A DNA stretch of 64,000 nucleotides from the NCBI RefSeq assembly GCF_026625865.1, contig NZ_CP113067.1:248001-312000 (forward strand). Direction: 5' to 3'. Each line of letters starts with the position of its first letter. Within the stretch, counting starts at the first letter, position 1. This DNA comes from Microbacterium sp. SL75. GTDB taxonomy: Bacteria; Actinomycetota; Actinomycetes; Actinomycetales; Microbacteriaceae. Under the pieces are notes generated by a model. It saw only the letters and a program-made list of their open reading frames with translations, ran no database searches and had not been told where the DNA came from. This document shows, piece after piece, positions 26,701-36,000 of this stretch. The translations under genes were made by a program, and so were the position numbers.

Positions 26701-26709
26701 GAGGGGGCC
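26656..26709 (-). terminator. long hairpin, terminator of the minus-strand lipoprotein gene
   Basis: Arms of about 20 bases (GGCCCTCTCTCACGGCGACG and its near complement CGTCGC-GTGGGAGAGGGGGCC) with one bulge, 3 bp beyond the stop of the lipoprotein gene. Confidence 0.7.
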
Positions 26710-26711
26710 GT

Positions 26712-27686
26712 TCAGCCCGCGTCGATCAGTTCTTGCATTCTTTCAAGCCGCTCGGTCTCGGCGGACAGGGCTGAGGGGAAGAGGTCTGGTTGTCTGTCGA
26801 TCGCCTGCCGCTGGTAGGCGCCGAGAACGTCGTAGAAAACGTCGGGCCATCCACTTTCTTCTGTGCATTTCGCATCAGCCGTCGCAGCGTCGATCTTCTC
26901 TCGCGTCGGCATTCCCTGAGCGTCGTTCATGGGCTCGTCGAATCGCGCGTACTGATACCCCTTCGACTCCATGCACGCGACCCACTGCGCGTTGACCGCC
27001 GACACCGCGTCGTGGTGCAAAGCGAGGCCCAGAACCTCGGATTCCAGGGGCCGTAGATCGATATAGGGAATATCGATCTTCTTCTCGATGGCCGCATAGC
27101 AACCGCCCTCGTCGGGGAGCGCGCCTCGGGAATCCCGGGGAACCTCATCGGCGGGAAGTCGTTCTGCGGGCCCGGTAGAACCGGGTATCGATGCGTTTTC
27201 CGGGCCGAAGAGGACTCCGGCGATCTTTGCATCGCTGATGGGGTCGCCCGTCTGCACGGGGAAGATGTTCACGGGCGAGGAGATGTAGAAGCCGCTCCCG
27301 TTCACCCACGGAGTTCCGGGCGCCTGTGCGTACGCGTACGTCTGCACCTGGTCCATCGGCCGGAAACCCGGCCTGCCGCCCCACTGGAACCAGTAGGGAT
27401 TCTCCGGGTCATCGCTCACCTGTTGGATGTAGTCGCCGGCGAAAACGGCGGTCATGCCGTATTCGGCGAGACAGCCCGACAGCAGCCGCGCATGCTCGAG
27501 CTGGAGTTGCTCTCGAATCGCTGGGCTCAGCGCATACGCATCGAACGGCAGCGCCTGTGTCTCAGCGAAGCTCGGCACGGGATCAGGGACGCGAGGAGTC
27601 TCCCACGCATCCCCGGAGCTCGATGCGCACCCTGACAGCACCAGGCAGACAGCGGCTGACGCCGCCAGGAGATACCTCGATTTCAC
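26712..27686 (-). CDS. putative lipoprotein of unknown function
   Basis: 324 residues. Signal peptide ending in lipobox LSGC (about residues 17-20), then a soluble domain with paired Cys-containing helices (LLSGCLAEYGM, WVACMESKGYQYARF, ADAKCTEESGW) and FYDVLGAYQRQAIDRQP. The repeated C-x(2,3)-(E/A)-x-G/Y pattern is frequent in secreted actinobacterial proteins of unknown role. GTG 27686 gives the only sensible signal peptide (KSRYLLAASAAVCLVLSGC). It follows the small secreted protein at 27769 on the same strand but a hairpin separates them. Confidence 0.75.
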   Translation of the reverse strand: MKSRYLLAASAAVCLVLSGCASSSGDAWETPRVPDPVPSFAETQALPFDAYALSPAIREQLQLEHARLLSGCLAEYGMTAVFAGDYIQQVSDDPENPYWFQWGGRPGFRPMDQVQTYAYAQAPGTPWVNGSGFYISSPVNIFPVQTGDPISDAKIAGVLFGPENASIPGSTGPAERLPADEVPRDSRGALPDEGGCYAAIEKKIDIPYIDLRPLESEVLGLALHHDAVSAVNAQWVACMESKGYQYARFDEPMNDAQGMPTREKIDAATADAKCTEESGWPDVFYDVLGAYQRQAIDRQPDLFPSALSAETERLERMQELIDAG

Positions 27687-27726
27687 CGGTGTGAGCTCAT
27701 TCCGATTGACCGTTCGCGGAAAGGAA

Positions 27727-27757
27727 GGGGCCGGCCCCGGCGTGCGGGACCGGCCCC
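27727..27757 (-). terminator. terminator of the small secreted protein gene
   Basis: GC-rich hairpin, outer stem GGGGCCGG/CCGGCCCC, 12 bp after the stop at 27769; CTTCCTTTCC follows on the minus strand. Confidence 0.65.
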
Positions 27758-27768
27758 GATCGGAGGGC

Positions 27769-28140
27769 TTAGCCGGCTGAGTACGCCGAGAAACCGGAGC
27801 AGCCGATGTCGTTGCCGTTGTTGATGGAGCAGGCGCGGATACGGATCTGACCGACACCGGTGATGGTCTTGTTCTTCGTCGTGCCGGCGCCGTCGGTGTT
27901 GTCGAAGGTCCCGATGCCGCCGGCCTTCGTCTCCCACTTCGTGCGTGCTCCCCACCCGTCGTTCCGGACGTCGGAGGCCGAGAGCCGGTCGGCTCCCGCG
28001 TTCCAATACGCCGTCGCGCGCTGGTATCCACCGTTGGAGTACGAGGCGCTGGCGTCGGCCGTAGCCGCCGCCGAAGACCCCAGAACGAGTGCTCCCGCGA
28101 CGAAAGCCACTGCCCCCAGCATGCCAATCTTCTTCTTCAT
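27769..28140 (-). CDS. small secreted protein of unknown function
   Basis: 123 residues with a clear Sec signal peptide (KKKIGMLGAVAFVAGALVLG, cleavage near ATADA). The mature part of about 93 residues is rich in Gly, Asn and aromatic residues (YSNGGYQRATAYWNAGADRL) and has one Cys pair (IRACSINNGNDIGCSG), probably a disulfide. Such small proteins recur in actinobacterial secretomes without known function; a bacteriocin-like role is possible but no family match is evident. Confidence 0.75.
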   Translation of the reverse strand: MKKKIGMLGAVAFVAGALVLGSSAAATADASASYSNGGYQRATAYWNAGADRLSASDVRNDGWGARTKWETKAGGIGTFDNTDGAGTTKNKTITGVGQIRIRACSINNGNDIGCSGFSAYSAG

Positions 28141-28600
28141 TTTTGCCCCCCTATTCAGATCGACAGGTCAATGTGACCAGTCGGCGTCAGACTATTCAGG
28201 CGCTGCAAAGAAAGTCAATCATGGACATTTTGCTCAGTGAACGCTGAGCGAGGGCAGTCGTCCGCGAGCTTTACATTCCTGGAAAGCCGAAAACTCTCGC
28301 CTCGCGCTCTTCGAGCGGACTCGAATGACCACGCCGTCCGAAGAGCTATTGCGCGAAGCGGCGCAATGTGATCGAGTGAGCGAAATCGAGGATCACTGCG
28401 CCTGAGGCGAAAACCCACTTTCCACCCGGGGTGACACCCCTGTCATTCTGCGTTGCGCTGTCGATAACACCCGTGGAGTTCGCGAAATCCGAAAACAGAG
28501 ACGACGCCAGCGGTGAAGATGTGCAGCCGTCGAGACGAGAACAGCTGCCTCATGCATGCTGTGGGCCCCGCCCGACAGGACGGGGCCCACAGCGCCTACG
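28141..28600. other. 460 bp without a gene
   Basis: Contains the promoter of the small secreted protein on the minus strand (28141-28250 region, AT-rich CAATCATGGACATTTTGCTC) and, at the other end, the terminator of the GH43 gene. No coding frame is convincing. Confidence 0.5.
28559..28592 (-). terminator. terminator of the GH43 gene
   Basis: Perfect 12-bp stem CTGTGGGCCCCG with a 10-base loop, 9 bp after the stop of the anchor frame at 28601. Its position after the displaced anchor frame confirms where the original gene ended. Confidence 0.85.
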
Positions 28601-28968
28601 TCAGACCGAGCGCGAGCGACGCCGCAGCGCCACCAGGCCCGCGCCCGCGGCGATCAGCCCGAAGGCGCCGAGGCCCAGGGCCCAGGACATTTCCGCACCG
28701 GTGCGCGCGAGACTTCCGGCCGGCACCACCTGCACGCCCAGGCGCGCGAGAGTCGACCCGTCGGCACGAGTGATCACGAGGGTGTGCGCACCGGTGGCGA
28801 AATCGGCGGGAACCGTCACGCGGAACGTGACCGCACCGCGGGCATCGGCCGCGGGGATGCCCGTGATCGTGAGCGGCTGACTGTTCAGCACGGCGCTGAT
28901 CTGCTCACCCGCCGCCACACCCGTCACCGAGACGGTGAACGACCCGCCCTGTTCGACCCGTGACGAGC
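28601..28968 (-). pseudogene. C-terminal stalk and LAxTG wall anchor, out of frame with its GH43 gene
   Basis: This frame encodes the end of the neighbouring GH43 protein: SSRVEQGGSFTVSVTG, GEQISAVLNSQPLTITGIP, FATGAHTLVITRADG, then the sorting signal LARTGAE, a hydrophobic helix and an RRRSRS tail. It is closely similar to the in-frame ends of the GH43 at 33021 and the GH127 at 40844. It is displaced from the upstream frame by one extra C in CC at 28968-28969 (plus strand). The first available start (GTG 28927) has no signal peptide, so it is unlikely to act alone. Confidence 0.8.
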
Positions 28969-31900
28969 CTCGCCGTGGCCGTCGTGCCCGCGGACGGGCT
29001 CTGCGACGCGGAAGGCTGACCTGGAACGGGCGCGCTCGGCGAGGGAGAGACCGTCGGATCGGGAGAAGCCGACGGCTCAGGGGACGGCTCGGGCGAGGGC
29101 GTGACCTCGGTCACCAGAGTCCCCTTCGCGAACAGGGTGCCGACCTCCTCGGCATCCAGCGCCCTGTCGTACACCCGCACCTCGTCGAGGTCGCCGCCGT
29201 AGAGACTGTCGGGTCCGTACTGCGACTTGGCCAGCATGCCTCCGATGCCGCCCGAGGCCTCGAGGTCGGAGGCGTCGAAGATCGTGGCGATCTCGGCGAC
29301 CTTCGCCCCGTTGACGTAGGTGACCAGCGTCTTCTGACCGGTGAGGACGAGGGTGACCTGCGCCCAGGTGCCGGCGGGGAGGGCCGCCGCGCCCGACTTG
29401 TTCTCGGTGAAGCCCGACTTGATCGCGGCGGCGACGCCTCCGCAGTCGGCACTGGTGAACAGGTAGTTCGACGTGCTCGAACCGAGCGACAGGGGCCACT
29501 CGCAGGGGGCGGCGCCGTCCCACTTCATCCACGTCGACACGGTGAGGTCACGCGTGCCGTCGGGCACCACGTCTCCCGCGATCGTCGCGAAGGCCGCGCT
29601 CGAGCCGGCCCGACCGCCCGGGAACGACAGAGCGGAGTCGCCGTCCACCGCCCGCGCGCCGGTCGCGATGGTCGCACCCGTGCCGCGGATCGTCGCGTCG
29701 TGCCCGTGCCCGGAGACGTCGGTGACGCGGGAGCCTTCTGTCGTGGCATCCATTCCGTCGAAGCTGTAGCGCAGCAGCAGATCGGCCTCGGCCTTCACCA
29801 CCGTGATCGTCAGCGTCGCCGTGCGACCGTCGGTCGTCGTGGCGGTGATCGTCGAGGTGCCCGCCGAGACTGCGGCCACCTGACCCGAGCCGTCGACCGT
29901 CGCCACCGAGGGGGTGCTGGAGGTCCAGGTCACCTTCTGGTCGGCGTTCGCGGGCGCCACCGACGCCGACAGCGAGGTGGTCGCCCCGACGGCGAGAGCG
30001 CGCGAGTCGTAGCCGATCGACAGAGAGGTGGATGCCACGGAGCCGCCCACCGCGGTCACGGTGGCGATCGCGGGAGTCACCGAACCGTCGTCGAGCGCCC
30101 CGCGGATCTGCACGCTGTCGCCCGGGGCCTTCAGCGCGGAGAGATCCTGCTGCTCCCAGGTGACACCGACGTCGATCGCACCGGCGCCCCGTGCGGCCTT
30201 CACCGTTGCGGGCAGGGCTACCGAGGCGGTGCCCGGAGCCACGTCGTACGACAGCGGCTCGACCGAGGTCACGAGCTGCTCGGGGTTGTAGGTCGCGATG
30301 AGGCGGTCGCGCTCTTCACGGGTGATACCGAAGGCGACGCCGTGGCGCGGGGAGGGCGGCAGCGAGTACTTCGCGGGAACCTTCCAGTCGACCTTCCCCT
30401 CTTCGAGCGACTCGGTGTAGAGCGGGATGTATCCGCCGCCGCCGTACCAGTCGACGAGCACGTAGTTGCGGTCGCCGTTGATGTCACCGGGGTTCGAGCG
30501 GAAGGCCGAGGGGCCCTCGGTCTCGGGCAGGCCGGCGTTCGCCGAGAGGCAGGTGTCGAACTTCGTCCACTCCCCCGAGGTCGATGGAGCGCGCAGATCG
30601 GTGCCCTTCTCCGCCACGATGTCGGGGCGGCACGCGGTCTGCTCGGTGCCCTTGGTGAAGCGGTAGTACGTGCCGTCGCGTTCGAGGATCGTGGTGTCGA
30701 TCAGACCCGCGTTGGTCTTGCGCAGGCCCTCGATGTCGCCCGACTTGATGTAGGGCACAGCGGGGGTGAACGTGACGAAGTCGCGCGTGGTGGCCATGAG
30801 GATCTGCGGACCGTTGCCGTCTTCCTGCGTGTGCGCGTCGTCGAGGAACAGGCGCGACGACCAGTACACGACGTAGGCGTCGATGGTCGGGTCGTAGTGG
30901 GCCTCGGGCGCCCACGTCATGCCGGCGCTCGGCGGTGAGACCTCGATGTGACGCTGCTCGCCCCAGTTGACGAGGTCAGTCGACTCCCAGATCTCCAGGT
31001 AGCGGCTGCCGTTGTCGGTCGGGAAGCCCTTCCGCGCGGCCGAGAGGTCGGTCGCGATGAGGAAGAAGCGGTCGCCCTCCTTCGAGCGCAGCACGAACGG
31101 GTCACGCAGACCCATGTCGCCCTTGGTGGACTCGAGCACCGGGTTCGCGTTGTTGAGGGTGCGCCAGTTGAGCGCGTCGTTGCCCTCGGAGACGGCGAAG
31201 CGGATCTTCTCACCGTCGATCGTGTTGTCGCGGAAGTACACGAACATGTACGCCTCGTCGTCTTCGCGTGTGTGCTCGGACGCGGCGAGAACGGTGATCG
31301 GGAGCTGCACGGTCCTGGTCGCCTCACCCAGGCGCAGAGTCGCGGTGAGTGTCACCGCCGTGTCGCTGTCACCACGAGTGACGCGGCCCTTCTCCACGAC
31401 GTCAGGCGAGACGCCCGAGTCGGTGTCGGTGACGACCGCGGTGTTCGAGGACGACCACGAGATCTCCACCTCGCCGGCCTGCGCCGACGAGAACGTGCGC
31501 TTCAGATCTGTGCCCGTGTCGGGGAGGGTGATCGATCCGCGCACGTCACCGGAGAGCCCCGCCTGCGAGGGCAGGGCGTCGGCGACCTGACGGACGGCCT
31601 CGTCCTGCTCCGTAGCCGACAGCGCGCGCACCGTCACCGCGATGGGGGAGGCGACGCGCGTCTGACCGCCGAGGGTGAGGGTGGGGGTGAGCTGCACGGT
31701 CGTGTCGCCGACGCTCGCGGAAGGACGCGTGACGGTGCCGTCGGCGGCCACCACGGCCGCGTCGCTCGTCGCCCACGAGACCGAAGAGCCAGCCTCGGTG
31801 CTGGCCGGCAGCTGCAGATTCCGATCGACGCTCGAGGTGTCGCCGAGCGACACGGAGTCGGATGCCAGCACGGCGCGGTATCCGTCTGCTCCGACGGAGC

Positions 31901-32675
31901 GGATATCGTCGGCCGACAGCGCGCTGTTCCAGATGCGGACGTCGTCGATCGCCCCGACGTAGTAGGGGTCGTCCCAGAACGAGCGCCCGAGATAACCGCC
32001 CACGCCGTTCTGACCGAGTGCGGCGTCGATCGTCTGCGTGATGCCGGTGAGGTCGGCATCCGCGCCGTCGAGCTGCCCGTTGACGTAGTAGGTGAGCCGC
32101 TGCCCGGGCTGGAAGACGAGGGTGACGTTCGCCCACTGCCCCACCGGCAGGGCCGATCCGCCGTTGCCGACGCGACGCTCGCCGGAACCGTCCGACACCG
32201 CCCCGTAGGTACCGTTGCAGCTCGTCGAGGCCAGGACGTTCTTCGTCGTCGAACGGCCGAGACCGAAAGCGAGCTGGCACGAGCCGTTGCCCGCGCCCTC
32301 CCACTTCGTCCAGAGGCTCACGGTCAGGGCCGTATCGGTGGAGGCGACGACGTCGTTCGGCAGCGTCACGTACGGGGCGACCGCATCGGCGTCGTTGCGA
32401 CCGCCCGAGAGGCGGATGGCCTTGTCGTTCGCAGCGCCCGTGACGCCCGGAACGATCGTGATGCCGCCGTTCTGAACCACGCCGTCGGCTCGTGGCGACC
32501 GCGTGCCGGTGTCGGGGATCGCCGCCCCGGCACCGAGGGTGCCGCTCAGGGTGTCGAAGGTGTAGTGCAGGCCGGGCTCGGGCACGGCCGCGGCCGAAGC
32601 AGCGGGGACCGTGACGAACGTCGACGCGGCGACTGCGGCGACGGCGGTGGCGGCGAGGAGACGGGGGACGCGCAT
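28905..32675 (-). CDS. secreted multidomain GH43-like glycosidase, frameshifted before its wall anchor
   Basis: 1256 residues in frame. Signal peptide (about 1-30); LamG/concanavalin-like domain (about 35-255, ending DDVRIWNSAL); two Ig-like beta domains (about 265-460); a GH43-type five-blade propeller (about 470-810) with base Asp in LRDPFVLRS, the pKa-modulating position in WAPEAHYDP and acid Glu in ETEGPSAFR; Ig-like/BIG2 domains (about 825-985); a second LamG (about 995-1195); a Pro/Ser linker. Likely acts on arabinofuranosyl or related side chains of plant glycans outside the cell. After GTTATA the frame is wrong because of a 1-bp insertion at about 28968, so the product would be released instead of wall-bound. 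LacI-type operator 103 bp upstream. Confidence 0.88.
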   Translation of the reverse strand: MRVPRLLAATAVAAVAASTFVTVPAASAAAVPEPGLHYTFDTLSGTLGAGAAIPDTGTRSPRADGVVQNGGITIVPGVTGAANDKAIRLSGGRNDADAVAPYVTLPNDVVASTDTALTVSLWTKWEGAGNGSCQLAFGLGRSTTKNVLASTSCNGTYGAVSDGSGERRVGNGGSALPVGQWANVTLVFQPGQRLTYYVNGQLDGADADLTGITQTIDAALGQNGVGGYLGRSFWDDPYYVGAIDDVRIWNSALSADDIRSVGADGYRAVLASDSVSLGDTSSVDRNLQLPASTEAGSSVSWATSDAAVVAADGTVTRPSASVGDTTVQLTPTLTLGGQTRVASPIAVTVRALSATEQDEAVRQVADALPSQAGLSGDVRGSITLPDTGTDLKRTFSSAQAGEVEISWSSSNTAVVTDTDSGVSPDVVEKGRVTRGDSDTAVTLTATLRLGEATRTVQLPITVLAASEHTREDDEAYMFVYFRDNTIDGEKIRFAVSEGNDALNWRTLNNANPVLESTKGDMGLRDPFVLRSKEGDRFFLIATDLSAARKGFPTDNGSRYLEIWESTDLVNWGEQRHIEVSPPSAGMTWAPEAHYDPTIDAYVVYWSSRLFLDDAHTQEDGNGPQILMATTRDFVTFTPAVPYIKSGDIEGLRKTNAGLIDTTILERDGTYYRFTKGTEQTACRPDIVAEKGTDLRAPSTSGEWTKFDTCLSANAGLPETEGPSAFRSNPGDINGDRNYVLVDWYGGGGYIPLYTESLEEGKVDWKVPAKYSLPPSPRHGVAFGITREERDRLIATYNPEQLVTSVEPLSYDVAPGTASVALPATVKAARGAGAIDVGVTWEQQDLSALKAPGDSVQIRGALDDGSVTPAIATVTAVGGSVASTSLSIGYDSRALAVGATTSLSASVAPANADQKVTWTSSTPSVATVDGSGQVAAVSAGTSTITATTTDGRTATLTITVVKAEADLLLRYSFDGMDATTEGSRVTDVSGHGHDATIRGTGATIATGARAVDGDSALSFPGGRAGSSAAFATIAGDVVPDGTRDLTVSTWMKWDGAAPCEWPLSLGSSTSNYLFTSADCGGVAAAIKSGFTENKSGAAALPAGTWAQVTLVLTGQKTLVTYVNGAKVAEIATIFDASDLEASGGIGGMLAKSQYGPDSLYGGDLDEVRVYDRALDAEEVGTLFAKGTLVTEVTPSPEPSPEPSASPDPTVSPSPSAPVPGQPSASQSPSAGTTATARLVTGRTGRVVHRLGDGCGGG

Positions 32676-33020
32676 GGGCAGGACGCTCCGTTCGGATGCG
32701 GGGACGGGCTGGCGATGCGGCGCCGTTCACCGAATACGAAAGGACAGCAGCTCTGCTGACTTTTCGAGTCGGCGCTGTGTTAGCGCTCACACTCAGAAGC
32801 ACCGTACAAGGCGCTCGTGCGGCGGTCAAGCATCGATGCGGTCACGACGTGAAGGTTCACATGTGCCTTGCGCTAGCCCGCGCTCATTGTTTAATGTCGG
32901 TCGCGACCCAGGCCGGAAACCGCATTACCGGCCCGGGACCGCCACGACGACGTGCGGTCCGGTCGCCTCGCCGGCGACCCGGACGAGACGCTTCGCCGTA
33001 CGCCCGAAAGGCTCCCCCGC
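32676..33020. promoter_or_regulatory. divergent GH43/GH43 promoter region
   Basis: 345 bp without a gene, shared by two large divergent GH43 genes. It contains a LacI-type operator at 32778-32791 and an AT-richer stretch at 32884-32900 that may be a -10 region for the right gene. A CGAAAGG ribosome-binding site precedes ATG 33021. Confidence 0.65.
32778..32791. promoter_or_regulatory. LacI-family operator, copy 1
   Basis: TGTTAGCGCTCACA, a pseudo-palindrome around the central CG typical of LacI/GalR sites (consensus TGTTAGCGCTAACA). The complement of exactly this 14-mer occurs at 40696-40709 upstream of the GH127 gene, which points to one shared repressor. No lacI-type gene is in the window. 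Confidence 0.8.
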
Positions 33021-36000
33021 ATGCGTTCACGTCGTCCTGCCGCCCTCGCCCTCGCCGTCGCCCTGGTCGGGACCGGACTGGTCACCGGCATCGCTCCGGC
33101 CCAGGCGGAGGCTCCCGCCGCCGCGCTCGCCTACGACTTCGACGCCCTTCCCACCGGGCCCATCGCCGCGGGAGCGCAGATCCCGGATGCCGCGGGTGCC
33201 CACGCCGGAACGGTGCGCGGTGCCGGCGCGAACATCGTCACCGGCCCGCGTGGCGGCTCCGACCGTGCGCTGGCGCTGCCGGGCGGTTCGTCGACGTCCG
33301 GGGCGGCTTTCGTGGAGATCGCTCCAGGCCTGACGGATACGACGACGGGCGACGTCACGATCTCAGCGTGGATGCGGTGGTCGGGCGGGCAGGAGTGCTC
33401 GTGGGCCTACAGCCTCGGCAGCTCGAACGAGCGATACCTGTTCGCCACCCCGCGCTGCGGAGGAAACCTGATCGGAGCCGTCAAGTCCGGCACCGAGCAG
33501 CGGGCGACCGGTAACGGCCCCGCCGCATCGAGCCGGTGGAGCCACATCGCGGTCTCCCTGCAGTCGGGACAGCGCGTCACCACCTACGTCGACGGCGAAG
33601 CCGTGGCCTCCACCGCGACGACGGCGACCGGTGCCGCGACCGTGGGATCGTCGCTGTTCTCGGGGCTAATCGGCAAGTCGCTCTACCCCGGAGACCCTTT
33701 CTTCGCGGGGGCGATCGACGACGTCCGCGTGGATCGCCGAGCGCTCGGCACCGAACAGATCCGCGAGATCGCGGCCCCCGCGGCAGAAGCGATCGCGCGA
33801 GCCGACGCAACCGCCGTCGAGCTCGGCGACACCTCCGACGTCGTCTCGGATCTCGCGCTTCCCCGCGTCGGCAGCGGTGGTTCGACCCTGTCCTGGGCGT
33901 CGAGCGACCCCGACGTCGTCTCACCCGACGGCCGGGTGACGCGGCCCGCGCCGGGTTTGCCGGACGCTACCGTCACGCTGACGCCGACCGCCGCCTTCGC
34001 CGGGGCGACAGCGATCGGCGCACCCGTGCAGGCGACCGTGCGAGCGGATTCCGCAGCCGACCTCTCGGCGCGGTTGAGCGCCTCGCTCGTCGTGCCGCCG
34101 GTCGTGGCATCCGGGACCTCCCTCCCGAGCGTCGCGGGCGTGGACCTGCGCTGGAGCGGCGCGGCCGTCTCGAACGGGGCGCTCGTGAACCCGGGCTCCG
34201 GCGACCGAACCTCGCAAGTCACCGCGGCCGCGACCTGGGGCACGACCACCTTCTCGAAGACCTTCACGGTGACCGTGCTCGATCCCGCCACGGCGCAGAG
34301 CCTCGTCGCGTACACGCGCACACCCACCAATGACCACGACGCGAATCAGGACACCGTCGCGCGAAGCATCCACCTCGCGGTCGGCACGTCGGCCGACACC
34401 GCGCAGCCCCTGCAGAACAACTACGGTGTGGTCTTCGCGCGCGGCGAGCACGTCGGTCTCGACAACGTCGAGCAACGCGGCATCGGCTCCCCCTCGCCAT
34501 TCTTCTTCGCCGACGGCCGACTCGGCTTCCTCGCCACCCGCGTCGAGATGTCGGGAGCACGGGATGCCACGGCCCAGAGCGGAGCGCTCGTGTTCCGCGC
34601 CGAGGATGATCGGGGTTCGCAGTTCGCCGAGCTCGGCACCATCGACCTCGGAACGACCGACGGGGTCGTCTCTCCGCGCGCCGTGTGGGACTCGGCCCAG
34701 CAGCGCTACCTCGTGTCGTGGACCGACGCCTCGGGCACCGCCCGATACACGACCGTGACCGACCTCGCCCGGACTGAGCAGGTTGCCGACCCCTTCAACC
34801 CCGAGGACGACGGCACACGCAGCCGCGTCGTCTCCGCCGGAAACCGCGGCGACGTCGTCGTCGGCTCCCCCATCGGCGTCGCGGACCCCGGCTGGGGCTC
34901 GTTCGCCGAACGCGTCGCCAACGCGGAGCCCGGCGGCATCCTGCCCGTCAGCGGGACGATCGCGACCGCTCTCGCCGAACGCTACGACCGCGTCGTCAAC
35001 ACGGCGGTGACGGTCGCCCCCGCCACGATCGCGGCGGGCGCCGGCGAAGACCTCGACCGCACGCGCGCCGACCTCTCGTACAGCGACGGGTCGACCGCGA
35101 CCCTCCCCGTCGACTGGAACACGGACGAGGTCGCGGCGGCCCGGGCGGCCACCTCGGGCACCGTCACCGTCACGGGCACCGTCCGGCAGAAGGACTACAG
35201 CGTTCCCTTCGCGGCCAACCGCGCCGACCCGACCATCTACCGTTACGAGCGCGCGGGCAAGACGCAGTATCTGTTCATCGCGACCGACGACACGAACAAC
35301 AACAACATCGCCTCGGCCCACCTGCCCATCCGCGTCTCCGACACCTTCGACGGACTCTCCGATGCCGCCGGCGGAGCCCAGCGCGAGGTCGACCTGTTGA
35401 ACCGTTGGACACGGCGCGACACCACCACCGACGGTCGAACGATCGCCGGGTGCTACTGGGCACCCGAGATCCACGAGATCGGCGGGAAGCTGTCGATCCT
35501 GTTCTCGCCGTGCTTCAACTCGGGCGACGCGCAGGCCAACGATGGCGCCGACTGGCGCACCGTGCAGTCGCACATCATGCAGCTCCGCGACGGCGGCGAC
35601 CCCGCCGACCCCGCGGACTGGTCGAAGCCTGCCGCGGTCCTGGAAGCCGACGGGACGGCCCTGGGCCGCGAGGGTTACAGCAACATCAGCCTCGACATGA
35701 CCTACTTCGAGGCGAACGGGCAGGCGTACTACACGTGGTCGCAGCGTTTCACCTCCCCCGGCTTCGGCGACCCGCTCACGTGGATCGCGAAGGTCGACCC
35801 CGCCGACCCCACCCGGATCGTCGGCGAGGCGAAGCCCGTGATCTCGCCGTCGCTCTCGTGGGAGCTGCGCCTGGCCGAGGGGTCGTTCGCGATGGAACGC
35901 GACGGCAGGATCTACCTGATCTACTCCAGCGACGGCGTGAGCCCTCGCTACGTCGTCGGCGGCGTCTGGGCCGATCTCGACAGCGATCTCATGGACATCG

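Noticed and set aside
28935..32759. Plus-strand frames opposite the first GH43 gene
   Set aside because: Arg/Gly-rich shadows; the minus strand has clear LamG, Ig-like and GH43 domains.
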